Notes under the pieces: generated by a model
What the model was told of the DNA's origin: nothing
Database searches by the model: none
Seen by the model: the letters and a program-made list of their open reading frames with translations, nothing else
DNA from: Asterella californica
Taxonomy: Eukaryota; Streptophyta; Marchantiopsida; Marchantiales; Aytoniaceae
Direction: 5' to 3'
DNA: 64,000 bases
Assembly: GCA_036924285.1 (NCBI GenBank)
Contig: JAYKYS010000005.1
Location: 6,014,001 to 6,078,000, forward strand
In this document: positions 48,960-60,990 of the stretch, in pieces
Layout: each line of letters begins with the position of its first letter
Numbering within the stretch: position 1 is the first letter of the stretch
Position numbers and translations under genes: made by a program

Positions 48960-50905
48960 TCATCTGTTGTCGTGTCGGATATTACGTGAAGGTGTCCAGG
49001 AAAATGCGAGGTTCCTGGTTGTGGAGATGCTATGCTCTGAACAGAGATAAGATAGAAAAACAACCACGGAAACAAATGCTGCAATATATACCAACTCCAA
49101 ATGTATGTACACTATCGGTTCTTTCTTTCTAAGAGCACAAAACTGAGAAACAGACCAGAGCGGTCTCTAATATGCTTCAAAGCTCCTAAAATGAACCCCT
49201 GAATCTCAACCCTGATCCAAAATCACAGAAGCGTAGCTCAAAGCAAGAGAAACTTCTCTTTGCTAACAAACAAAGCTGCACCAGTATCACACGATTGAAA
49301 CCCTAGTCCAAACCACATCCATGTACAAGCTCTTAGCCAAAGCTAGCTACCACAAGCTGTATTTAGCCAACTAGATCTCTAATAAACTCCAAAGGATGAA
49401 AACCGTAGCGAAAGAACCGAAAAAGCCTATCTGAGAACTTCTTTCTTTCGCTAAATTGACTTCAGATGTCGATAGAGTCTCCTTCCCTGACTCTGTTGAC
49501 CTCAAGAAACCATCAGATCCGACTCCCAACAGCCGAGATATCTCTCATTTTTGGTCGCAGATGATCGAATCTTCCAAAACTCCTCCTTGCGGCTTAAAAT
49601 CACACACACAGCTTAAACGGATTGCATGATCTGATATCCGTCTTCTCTGGTAAGTAGATCTAGCTACCCTGAACCCAACGAGACTCCAAACAAGTCGTTT
49701 GGAGTTCCCCTTGCAAAATCGCGCAAGAAATTTGATCACATGTTGCAAAAAACTGACGTAAATCGACTCCCTACGGCTTAAAATCGCTCACTACACCAAC
49801 CCAACAATCCAATCCACACATGGTCTTCTCCTATGCATAGATGAAGACTCCATGATCGCATAGGCACCAAGAACGAAGAGCTTGGCTCACCGATCACGAA
49901 GAACAAACCAGTGTCAGATCGCAAGCGAACGAAAATCTGACGTAAGCGCTTCCCTGCGAGTCAATTTCACTCAGAACTCTCTAACCGCCCGATGAAATTT
50001 GGTATCATCTTCAATTTCTTGAAGAACTCGTTGTTCTAATCCTGATGGATCCAAGGACAGCAAGTTTAGACTCCGGAACGGTCCGAACGGTCCAACTCTT
50101 CTTCACATATCACTGAAGCTCTCAGATCTCTCTCTTGCGTCTCAATTTCTCTCAGTACACATCCTCCGATCCGTCTCTTCACAAACCGTCTTAACCCACA
50201 CGTAGCCTGCACAGATCTGCCTTGCGCGTTTGCATTGGACCTCCGAATCTCTCGAACCGTCCGCTTATAGATCACAGATACAAGCTAACCCCTTAAGCAG
50301 CCCCCTTACGTCAGTCACAGTATGTACCAGCTTTCTTCAATAATGAAGAAGCAAGCCCCTTGTGTCCTTAGTATAGCGCCTGGAGTTGCAAATACCCAGT
50401 CAGCAAGTAAACTAAGGCCCAACTTGATTTTCTCATCTTCTGAATCACGTAACTTCTCCACTAAGCGTCCAAATGAAGTAGACGAAGTGCCTATGGAGAG
50501 CTGACAACGAGCTCTACCCATCAATGCAATGAAAGTGAAGATCCGAAGTTGTGCCAACTGCCCATAAGCCGAGGCTTAGCTTGTTTTATCCCTCTTTTGA
50601 GTCCCGTAACTTCTTCACTAGACGTCCAAATGAAGTAAACAAAGTGTCCATGGGAAGCTGACAATGAGCTCTACCCATCGATGCGATGAAAGTGAAGATA
50701 CGAAGTTGTGCCAAAAGCCCATAAGCTGAGGCCTAGCTTGTTTTATCCATCTTTCGAGTCTTGTAACTTCTCCACTAGGCGTCCAAATGAAGCAGATGAA
50801 GTGCCTATGGAGTGTTGACAAAGAGCTCTATCCACTGATGCGATGAAAGTGGAGATCCAAAATTGTGCCAAAAGTCCATAAGCTGGAGCCTAGCTTGTTT
50901 TTCCC
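48960..50905. repeat. Non-gag insert with 157-bp tandem repeats inside the gypsy element
   Basis: Between the gag start region (50.9-51.23 kb) and the gag core (below 48.93 kb) lie about 1.9 kb without gag similarity. Its right part (about 50430-50905) has three copies of a unit of 156-157 bp, anchored by TAACTTCTCCACTA-GCGTCC at 50451, 50607 and 50764. Minus-strand frames there repeat FWHNF-S-LSSH-W-EL. The rest is exon-poor and CT-rich, with no motif. Confidence 0.75.
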
Positions 50906-51233
50906 ATGAGTGCTTTGGAACGACAAGCATCGAAATTTGATTGTCATGTAGGAGCCGATCCACGACATGACACCGTAGTAACATGGTATCCTCATCATCG
51001 ACTGGAGCTCTGACGATTTGTGCCACGGGTTTTGTTGATATAGCTTGCTCTGCCACCACCGGTACTCCTTGAGACGATCCTCCTCTTCCAACGTTTGTCA
51101 AACTTTGATCCTCGAGGTTCAACATTTTGCTCTATAATGCTTCAACCGTCATCTTCATCTCTCGAAATTTGTTCAACATGCCCTGCATCAATTCCTGCAT
51201 CACCAACTCTGAGTTCGTAGGTTGGGGTTTCAT
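50906..51233 (-). pseudogene. Start of gypsy gag
   Basis: An ATG at 51233 on the minus strand opens MKPQPTNSELVMQELMQGML and a coiled-coil-like stretch (NKFREMKMTVEAL), meets an in-frame TAG near 51131, then continues MLNLEDQSLTNVGRGGSSQG. It lies about 580 nt after the primer site, a typical leader length. Confidence 0.65.
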
Positions 51234-51810
51234 GATCGTGCTCTCTCTCTCTCTCTAATAGCACAGAAGTTTCAGATTTTTCCTAGTATAGAGTTATGAC
51301 GGTCACCCGAAAGCATTCATATACTACAAGTACTACAAAAGAGACGAGATAATCGGTTATTTTGCGGTAGAAATCCTCATCAAAATTTCTAATCATAAAT
51401 TATCTATGTAACGATTTCGGTCTACAGACATAACAGATCTCCACCCACGTGTTGAAGGTACATGAACGAGTAGGTTTAGATCTATGTTCACTAAATCAAG
51501 ATATAGACGATCAAATCTCAATTGATCGCAATGTCACTATTGGAAGAATCACAGGGACTGACGAATTCATTATTTGATCCATGAAATCCTCACCGAAATG
51601 GTAGACCATATACATTCGAAAATGCTCACGACGTAGATACATAAGCTTGATGTGGAAAGGATTCAAGAATGGTAATTCTGAAGCTAGAAATCTATCCCCA
51701 TCCATCACATAGCTCTCTTGTGTCCTTCTGACGCACTCAGAGTTCCAATTGCCAGGTACCTCGATCAAAGGTCCTTCTAAAAGAGGTAATCCGCTCTCTT
51801 AGAGTTCCCT

Positions 51811-51822
51811 GCTCTGATACCA
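51811..51822 (-). other. Primer-binding site for initiator tRNA-Met
   Basis: TGGTATCAGAGC one base inside the 5' LTR is the standard plant gypsy/copia primer site complementary to the 3' end of initiator methionine tRNA. Confidence 0.92.
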
Positions 51823-51823
51823 T

Positions 51824-52220
51824 TGTAAGATAGGGCTCTATAGTGAACTCAAACTCGAATGTTCCTGGAGGTGCATTCTCATACTTTATATAGTGGTAGG
51901 AGGAGTACATGATAAGATTTTGATCAATGCTGACCTCTCAAAGTGAGCACACGGATTGCTGACGTGGCTTCCATGGAGCCTTAGATCAGAAACAACATCT
52001 AGAGGGTTCAGAATGAGCCACATAAGCGTTCGTTGAGAAGCTTTCGAAGCTTCCTTTCGGAAGTTTTCCGGCGGTCTTTTGACGCTCTCGTCTATTTGTA
52101 GAAGTACTCTTTTGCTGCAGGTATTCTCAGACCGATTTAGCCGTAACTAATTCTTATACCAAAGACTTCTATCAAACCAATTTTCACCTCTAGTTGATAA
52201 GTAGAGCTCTACTTATTACA
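51824..52220 (-). repeat. Gypsy 5' LTR
   Basis: On the minus strand it begins TGTAATAAGTAGAG and ends CTATCTTACA, directly followed by one A and the primer site. CTATATAAAG on the minus strand is a candidate TATA box. Confidence 0.92.
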
Positions 52221-52225
52221 GTGGT
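52221..52225 (+). repeat. Target-site duplication, right copy (GTGGT)
   Basis: This is the perfect partner of 46548-46552. It shows that both LTRs belong to one insertion event. Confidence 0.9.
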
Positions 52226-55200
52226 ACAATTGTGTAAGTGTATAACATCGTATGTATGTTGTGTTTATGTGTCGTTTGATCAAATAACAATGTATGTTAT
52301 GTAATGATGTGAATGCGCATGATAGCTGTCACGTCATGTGTAGTGATAGAGTGCACGGTAGCTACTCCAGTTAACCTCATTAGTGTTGTTAACCTTGGTT
52401 CGGATCTCTTTGGAGAGTATAGTGCGAGGTAAGAGCTTGTAGGTCTCACTTTTTTCGAGTTGAGATTTCAAGCTCTTGGTTATGATAGATGAGCCGAATG
52501 AGGATAACCTTGATTCTCTGATGCGTAGAGTGGGTTTGGCTTGACTAGAGTGATTTGTGTTACTGGTTGGATTTCAGTATGGAAAAATAGAAGATTATAC
52601 TGGTATATGTGTATGACATGATATGTGAGTTGTGTTTATGTGTTGTTTGATTAGACAACGATGTATGTTGTATAATGATGTGTATGCGCACGACAAGTTC
52701 TCTATACTAATTTCAAGATTTATTCAGATCTTTTCATATTTAGAATTATCATATTTTACATAACTGTTTTTGTTTTATTTTCTTGCTAAAGAAGTTATGT
52801 AGTACTTAATAATCATCGTCTATAAAATATTTTAATACATGAAGATACACTATGGAGTATATTATGTTCAACAAGATATGTGTTATTTTTCTAATCTCAA
52901 TAAATAGGTGTAATTAAACTAGATCATATATTTTAGAATTTAAATATGTTAGTTATATTTTATGCATAAATACTCTCTATTAGATAATGATAATTTTGTT
53001 ATTTATAATAATCCTCTTAAAATATTATTTGAAACAAAATGTGATACATTTCTAATTAGAATAAGCTTTGAGCTATTTGGACGGACAATTTGATTCTTGA
53101 GACTATACAAAGGTCTCATTTTAGTGAATAGAATAAGTAACACGATGGGAGATATAAGTGTATTCCACCATTGTATAGGTTAAAATTGTTCCAATAACAA
53201 CCACTGCGTTCGTTGAATTTCGTTCTAAATGGTTACAGATATCATATATTTATAACTATCTTACGTTGTAAGTCTCCGCATTATAATGCAGCTGGCTTAT
53301 GTTGGTGACAGTTGGTCTATTTCTGATCTAATGCTCACCGAAATACACAGCAAATCACAAAAGTAAATAGTGCTTTAATTTACAAGTAAAACTATCACAG
53401 TGTCTCCTTTTCCAACTTTAGAGTAAAATGAATAATTACATTCTCATCTGAGGTCCATTCATATTCTCTAGTATATATAATTTCCTTCAGTAGGTATAAT
53501 AGTTGCATTTTAACGAAAATCTGCTTAATATATAATTGATGATTCGTGGAAGGAATTACATAATCTTGTACTAGGTAAAATCATTTAGATCTTTCATCGT
53601 CTTGTCACGTGGTCCAGTTTTCTTCGAATGTTCATGTGGATCATATTTCATCTAAAATTATTTCCTACATGCACTTTGAAGTTGATGATTAATATGGATA
53701 ATAAAGCGTGGATTTCACCCTAAATTATAAAATTTATTTGAGCACGTGCAGTAATATATGTTGACACATGGACGTTCAATACCCAGAAGTTTTGCAATGA
53801 TAACCGAGTAATTTAAACTTGTATATGTTGGTATTAATATAATGGTTTATGTTCCTAACAACCAGTAACAAAGCGGAATGTGGTACAATTTTGCACAAAG
53901 TTACATCAGTCCACTATATAGGTTATTTGAAATTCTATCTACTTTCGGTATGAATGTTAGTTTTTGTTATTTGACTGAGCAGTTACAACGTACGGTAATA
54001 CATATATAAAAAGAAATTTCTTTAATGCTATGAGTGTCTTGAAGATTCTGCTCTTTGTAAGTTTGTAATGTTTACGAACCATGTTCATGTCTTAAGATTG
54101 ACATAATAACGTATATTAACAGCTAAAAGGTTGAAAATATTAATTTTTTAATTTAAAAATATAATAAATTTTTTTGGGGATATTTTTCTTCAATGAAGAC
54201 TGAAATATAATTATGAGAAAGAAATAAACAGTTTATTAAAACACTATTAAAGTAATCATATATTTTGTATTTCATTAAATATGATACTGAATTATAGATA
54301 ACCACAAGCCGCAAGTTAATAATTCTTTCTCCCTTAAAGTTTGAACTTTAGATCATCGAGAAGATTTTGTTTTCCTCGAGAAACCTATGCAACTTTTTAC
54401 TCTATAGATTTCAGTGGGTGGGCGAAAAGCATCCATCATCAGCAATTGATATGCTGATATCAGGAGATTTTTTATCAGATATTAGTAATGATTATATCAG
54501 CAAGTTACTGGATATTTTTAAAGAAAAATTAGATTTTTTTATAGTAATGTAACTTCAATTTCTATATCGTAACATAAAAGTAGAAGAAAGTTATAGTAAC
54601 TGAGTTTGATTATTATATTATTTATAATAATCTATTTTTTTATTATATTATTGTAGTAATCTACTTTGATTACTGTAACTACAATAGTAATCGATCTCTA
54701 TTATTACGAGCATAGCAGTCTAACTTCAATTACTATAAATATAATAGTAATACTTCGATTATTATCATATTATTATTATATTAGCTTAAGCTGAGGTATA
54801 CTAAAAAGCATCGTGAATAGCCGCATGACTAGTGTATTGCGTTATTAAGCCTTTGTACCAGAAACTACCATTTTCTGCCCCCCTCAGCCACTAACTTAGA
54901 TCTCACTCAAATAAAACCTTCCCCCTGTTGTTACATTTTCTCGTCAAAGTACTGTCATCAAATCATTCAACATCTTGATCGCAGTCCCGCAGTCTGGCCT
55001 CATACAGTATAACACGCTAGTAATCAAGCATCAAGCGATTGTTTAGCAATAATTAATTACTATTTATTGATATCAATATATCAGTTACTGATAACTGACA
55101 AGCTACTAGTCCTCTATTTCAGTCACAATAGTTAAGTTAACGTAACTAACTTCTATTGACATGAAATATTACCAAGTGTAAATTAAGTTAGGAGCTTCTG

Positions 55201-55410
55201 ATTTAATATGTATTCTTTCGTAAAATAAATAAAAAATTTATTTTTGACTAAAGAAATGATCCTCCTTGATCTATATAGTCTTAGTTTTTATCATTGATGA
55301 TCCTAGTGTATGAAAAACACATTAATGTTACTTTAAAGGAGTTTTAATACTTTGGGAAAATGAATTTAAATAAACTTTTTTATTTCACGTAAGTATTACA
55401 AAACTGATTA
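52226..55410. other. AT-rich intergenic DNA right of the gypsy element
   Basis: No gene was recognised. Its left end holds direct repeats (52258-52320 and 52632-52695) sharing TTGTGTTTATGTG and AATGATGTG-ATGCGCA, probably debris of the older element split by the gypsy insertion. From 52.7 kb the sequence is strongly AT-rich with only short frames (for example 54367-54552). Confidence 0.5.
52258..52695 (+). repeat. Direct repeat pair, offset about 374 bp
   Basis: Two copies of about 63 nt (near 52258-52320 and 52632-52695) share TTGTGTTTATGTG, GTATGTT and GATGTG-ATGCGCA with scattered differences. Confidence 0.7.
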
Positions 55411-55850
55411 ATGAAACCTTGTGATGCATATTGTATAAATTCTGCAAAACCTTTATTTACAGTTCCTTGTATATTGGAATTTGAGAAATCCTACATAAGC
55501 GGTTCTGGGTTACATATATCCGTAATTACCGGGTTTTTACATAAATGTAATGTAACTATATCGAAAAAAGGAGTAGTTTCGCTACTTGGCCAAGGTAGTA
55601 TCCCACGGAATCCTTCCATATTAGGAGAAACGCGACGCAATGAATAGCAAACGGATGGGAAGACCCATCAAGCCTTACAAGGGAAAGAAGGACCCGAAGG
55701 GCCAAGCAACAAACTCCCCGAAGGGAAGAATACCGGGGCTAAACCCCGCTATCAGTAGCTCTATATCCAGGTTCGACTGTATCTTATGTAGTATTCTGGA
55801 CACAAGCGAACACAGTGACAGGTATATCCAGTCTGCTTTCGTGTAGTATA
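55411..55850 (+). other. Unidentified open stretch carrying the shared 40-nt motif
   Basis: A 78-codon frame begins MKPCDAYCINSAKPLFTVPC and ends near 55647. A second overlapping frame begins MNSKRMGRPIKPYKGKKDPK at 55640. Neither matches a protein I know. The overlap contains the motif also present inverted at 21504-21546, so the frames may be by-products of a repeat. The local change from AT-rich to mixed composition suggests inserted DNA. Confidence 0.3.
55628..55670 (+). repeat. Shared 40-nt motif, copy 2
   Basis: It reads AACGCGACG then CAATGAATAGCAAACGGATG and GGAAGACCC, matching the reverse complement of 21504-21546 with three differences over about 43 positions. Confidence 0.85.
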
Positions 55851-58800
55851 TATTGATAGTCTTCTTCTGTCTACATTTCGTGTTCTACCTTCTTTCCCTC
55901 ATGGATGCATGTTCGAATTGATCGGGTTACAGGAGTGGACGACCAAAACTGTAAAGGGTGTAGGGGAGGGTTGATGTATAGGGTATCGAGCGGGGATGAA
56001 CTCAATGGAGCGGGGCATCTCGTTCCATTTGGAGGCTGGACTTCGTTCGCTGATTGGTATCCATGACATACAAAAGATTAGACTAGTACGAAGTGCAAGA
56101 AATCTCAGTTTCTACTTCACATAACGAAGATCGGTGTATCAAGTGGTTTAGCCCACAATACTCTAAGAGAAAGTTAGTGAGTTAATTCCTTTGCGGGTAC
56201 GATTGGAGGTGAATGCGTTGCAAATGAAGCTTCTGGTCTGAGTCCCGTTATGGTTGACTCACATGGACAGTCTCATGCTCCGCTCAGAACCCAAGAGACA
56301 AGTAATAACATTTACCATATAAAACTTTAAGGCATTTCAATTTAGTCGGTTACGTTATTAATTATGCAGGATGCACTACTGCAACTGTCCAGGGGTCGAC
56401 CTTGTTGGCATGATCAGTACCCTCCTTATTTGGTTTATGCTGTTAGTTCATTCATGATAAGTATCCATTTTCTTCGCCCCATGATTTACATGCAGGAACT
56501 AGGGAGATCGACTTACACTTAATAATCCGTTCCTACTATCCGTTGATTGATTCATACTGATATATAAGATCCTAGGGATGAGTAGTAGTAATCTTGTCAC
56601 TGATAGTAGAGTCCGACTTCTGAATCAAAGAAGTCTACGAGAGAAAATAAACAGCTTGCAAGCTTGCACACAGATAATCCTTTATTGATCAGACTGAGTA
56701 CGAGCGAGCCCTTAGTACTAGCTAATATGCACAGGGACTCATCGTGGCCATGCCTCACTCAGCTTCTTGGCAAAAGAAGAAGAGCTCTTCAGAATGTTGA
56801 TAACTTCCAGCCAGCCATGACCAGATAGAATCAAAGCAGTATATGAAGTTTAAGCGTGTGTTCATTCATCAAACTGTACACAGGTGCAACGTTGAAATCG
56901 GGTCTCGGAAGTGTGGAAGAAACTCTACCACCTTACTCTCGTCAAATAACAGTCAATTTGCCACTGGCTGCTTGCTTTTTAGACCTAGTCCAAGATTGTG
57001 ATGTGATTAAAGTATACCTGTGCCAGATGGATTCATCTACTTACGACTGGCAGGTTTGCGAGCCTGGAACACTAACTCATCATCCAAAGATGTCCAGCAC
57101 CGAGCGCATCCGGAAGCAGCTGTTGCCCTGGACTGCTGAATCCTTTCCCCGATAGATCAACGATACCAGCTGTACACGAGTAGCACATACATATGTAGCA
57201 CGTTATATTTTCTTGGTTGATTTGTTTCAAGACAAATCAAACAAAAGAATAATTAGCACATATATACGGATCCGAAGGGTAGCTACTGTACCGGTTGGAT
57301 AGTTAGAAACCGAATAGATGACCACGGATGTGAACGTTTCTCTGAAGGAAGGTGGCGTATCAGTAAGTGAGTCTGGACTGTGGAGATTAGCTAAGGGAGG
57401 TTGATAGTAACATATATAAACTATTTACAAGTGCATTTTCCTTTGTATTTTCCAGTGGTTTATATTAGAGAAACCATGGATCTTTTCCGCATACACCACT
57501 GTCTAGGGTCGGAGAACCGGTAAACCACCGTTTAGGCTAGCGCTCGGTTTATATTTGAAACTGATATACCACTATTTAGGTTCTGTTCAGGTTAAACAAA
57601 TTGATAAACCATTGTTCAAGCTAAGGGAATTTTTTTGATATACCACTATTTAGTCTCGGTTTAGAGACGAACCTACGTACACATTGGCAGTACGTACGTT
57701 GACGTTCAAAAGAAAGGATGCATGATTTATGTCACATGAATCTCCGAAGAGTGATGGTTTATCAACATAAACCACTCCATTCAGGGGTAACTTATTTGCT
57801 GCATCAAACAACACTAAGTCCGAGTCAAGCAAGAGCTTAGAGACCGAGAGGTCCAGGTGCATCACTGGGAAAGTAGTGGGACTGTTACCGTGCTCTGGAT
57901 CATGACCCTCCAGTTACTCGGTTTTCCAACAGGCGATATTTTCCGAGGATCGTTGAGTTAATACTCTACACAGGAGAGTAGTGAACTGAGTGGATATACA
58001 TCTGAATATGCTTCAAAACTACGAACTTGGTACACAGTCAAGTCTCAGTTCAGCGGCCATGAACGTAGAGTCTTGAAATAGCTCCGGAGTTGTGGTAAGC
58101 TGGCGCTTGAAGTGTTCCCGTACTATTCCGCCTGTGGTTCATCGCAAACATCCAATGCATGTGTTTCGTAATTTCGTTTGGGAGATTTCATTGAGTCAGA
58201 CGTTGGTTGTTGTATTGCTGTAACAGTTAATTAACCCCATTGCCAGACAAAGAGGTACTACTCATTACACCGTGTCTTAACTGGAATTGTTGCGCGACGC
58301 ACCATTCCCTGTTCGTGGAGTTTAATTTGACTGTCCTTGAGAAACATGGTAGAACCTCCCAGAGGTTACAATTGCTGGCAACCATTTCTGCACCAGGTTA
58401 GACAAGTGGAGATGAAATTATTTTCAGTATGCATGGTCGGTGGTGCGTTCTGATCGGCGCTCGTCAGCTTCTGGTGTCATGCGGAAGGAGGATGGCGCAA
58501 GATTACTGGTGAAGAAATTTCTGGCTCGACCGACGAAGGCATGCACCGTCAGGCTAAATCTGGGCTTCCAACCCCATTCGCCCGCGGTTTTCTCCTTCCT
58601 CTGTTAGATTACTGCTAACCAAGTTTGTTTTGGTTTCCTTCTTTTCCGATGGTGACTAGATCAGCAGGCGCAATCAAATTAAAGCAAGTAGTCGGGATGC
58701 ATTACTGGTAGCAGAAGCCTAATAACGCGTGGGACAGTAGTTTGGTGATCGTCATCGGTTCTAGATAAAGGACCGTAAAAACTCAACGCTTTAGTTTAAT

Positions 58801-60990
58801 TTCTAGTCTGATGTCACCTATATAGCTACAAGGTTACTGACTAATAATAAACGAAATTCTCAAAGTCACAGTGAGCCTGTAATCGCTCGTCATGTGTAGT
58901 ATAGCGTTTCTTATCGATAAGATTTATCGTGCCCGATTAAAGATTCTCCGAACTCCCTGACCTGAATTAATGTTTACACTTGTGGACCCAAAAAAAATCG
59001 TAAACGGGAAGTGGACGATTGACAATCAATTGCAAGACGTTCTTGATATCTCTTCCGATCCACAATACCTACCCGATCGCGATGGTTCGACTGCAGACTA
59101 CTTACCATACGTACTCAATATAGATCTGTGGCTCTCACTCAGTTTCACGTCTGTTTCTGATCCAGTAAGATGCAGAATCTGTCGATAAGTCGCGATCGCT
59201 GGACACAGAATCGCTTTACCGTGTACGGCGGTGCAGATCAGAAGAGTTCCCACGACGTTACCAACCAGACGACCAACCCTGCAAGGGAACCGCCAAGTGA
59301 AGAAGGGAAAACAGTACTAATGGCATCCAATCCATCCCCATCCATCCAACTGCTTAGGGAGGGAAGTAGGGAACGGACATACCCTCTGATCTGGCTTGCC
59401 AACGATCGATTCATAGCGAGGGGAAGGTCTCGATCGGAGTCCATGCGCCGCAGCTCAGCTCGGCAGCAAATGAAAGCTCCAGACGGAGAGCAGACAGTTC
59501 GCGGGACAGACAAGACTCACAACTAATCTGACGGTACGGTGACGGGAGGAAAACGAACAAAAGCCAGTCAGGGAGGAAAAGTGCACGCGGCGGACTCCCG
59601 GGGCTTGTGAATGAATGGGGTGATTTTGATTTGAGTTGAAGTGTTATAGGGATCGGGCTCTGGAACCTCAAATTGAGCATCTTCACAGGATACCCTAAAT
59701 AAGGTGCTCATGCCACGTGGAGGTGTGAATCATGAATGCCCTAAGACGCTCCCCGCTCCAGACTCCAGAGGTGTGTAGAAATCCTAACCGTTCTGTGGGC
59801 GCCCAACGGCGCAGATGGTGAGTATCTGGATCGTGAAAGAGATGAGGGTTGCAGATGCACAGGCAGAAAGATCGTCTTTCTCGTCCGCCCAACCGTCGAT
59901 CCCGCGCTCTGCACGTTCTCTGTCGATGCTGGAGATAGTATACACGGGAGAGATGAACCAGCACTCTCTTTCTCTTTCTCACTCACGTGGTGTTGGTGTG
60001 CGTTATTACAAACGATCATACGAATGAGAAATAGCGTATTCCCGGAGCTAAGCCACAGTCCCGACCGAAGTCTCAGACTGAAAGGGTGTGACAGTGAGAG
60101 ATGAGAGAAGGAGGTGCAAGCTGAAGTTGCTTCCTTTTGTTTGTTCGACCTTGGGACGGTTTAGACATTTTGGAGAGGAGATATGTTTGAAGTTTTTCCC
60201 GAGAGCAGGTTTGAGTGTATGAAGCTCGCGTACCGGGAGTTACTTTTGATACCAGGCTATGTTACTGTTGCTCAGAGGATGAGAGAGAATGATGTGCAGC
60301 TTCGTCGTGTGTCGTGTCTTCACCCACTCGAGCAGCTGGAATATCTGAATCAGGATAATCCCTGAACGAAGTGATTCGGATTGCCGGACGTGGATTGACT
60401 GATCACAGGGGAAATTGGAATTTCAGAGTTTGGAGGGGCGGAGAAGTTGCCCCGTCTTATCTACACCGTTGAGAGTTGGCTGAACCAAGGGGATGCGTAG
60501 CTCCGGCAGGACTGAGGTTACTAGGTGTTTGTTGGAAGAGAAGCGGATTCAGGTGGCAGAGGAAGAGTTGATCAGTTAAACACTTCCGTGAGTTGAAGTT
60601 GTCCTTGCTACTTGTTTCTGATTAGTCTTTGGAAATCTATATTCGGGCGCTGGGTGGCCATAATGTCGAGTTTTTGTGCGCGGAAACAGAATTTGGTCCT
60701 TTGGCGGATGCGTGGGTGCTTGATGTTCCTGTTAGATGCATTTCTGGTGTGGGAAAAATAGGAAAAGGCGGAGGTACTGGATGAGCAGTTTGTGTCGAAG
60801 CTTCGGTGATGATCAAGAACTTTTTTTGCTGACTGCGAATCTGCACTCGGCAGTACAGAGGGAGAGCAATTCAAATTAAGCTATTGGACCCTTTAATTTT
60901 ACTTTCTGAAGTCATCGACCCTCCTTATAATTTGCGTGGAAGGTCGAATGCCTGAGGATAGGTCTCTTTCGCAGTGTGGAAGACAGAGTG
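55851..60990. other. Intergenic and possible 5' region of the WRKY gene
   Basis: No gene was identified. Repeats at 57480-57665 are listed separately. Frames at 56856-57155, 58970-59526 and on the minus strand at 59238-60019 have no motifs. A plus-strand ATG frame at 60183-60365 (MFEVFPESRFECMKLAYREL onward) and a stretch near 60635-60780 reading SLEIYIRALGGHNVEFLCAE could be upstream exons or leader of the WRKY gene, but no spliced model could be justified. Confidence 0.4.
57480..57665 (+). repeat. Four degenerate units of GATATACCACTATTTAGG
   Basis: Imperfect copies of GGTAAACCACCGTTTAGGCT, GATATACCACTATTTAGG and GATAAACCATTGTTCAAGC are spaced about 50 nt apart in non-coding DNA. Confidence 0.6.

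Larger units (their letters stand above)
46553..52220 (-). mobile_element. Non-autonomous Ty3/gypsy element with paired LTRs
   Basis: LTRs of 396 and 397 bp flank a 4875-bp interior, and the insertion is bordered by GTGGT at 46548-46552 and again at 52221-52225. On the minus strand the order is 5' LTR (right), primer site, gag start at 51233, an insert with 157-bp tandem repeats, gag core, zinc knuckle, aspartic protease, the first part of reverse transcriptase, purine tract and 3' LTR (left). Reverse transcriptase breaks off after its first palm motif, and RNase H and integrase are missing, so it depended on another element. LTRs differ at a few dozen positions, so the insertion is not very recent, though it is younger than the pol remnant it split. 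Confidence 0.93.

Noticed and set aside
55411..55647. Organelle DNA insertion
   Set aside because: The AT-rich frame looked plastid-like at first, but I could not match it to any plastid or mitochondrial gene, so no claim is made.
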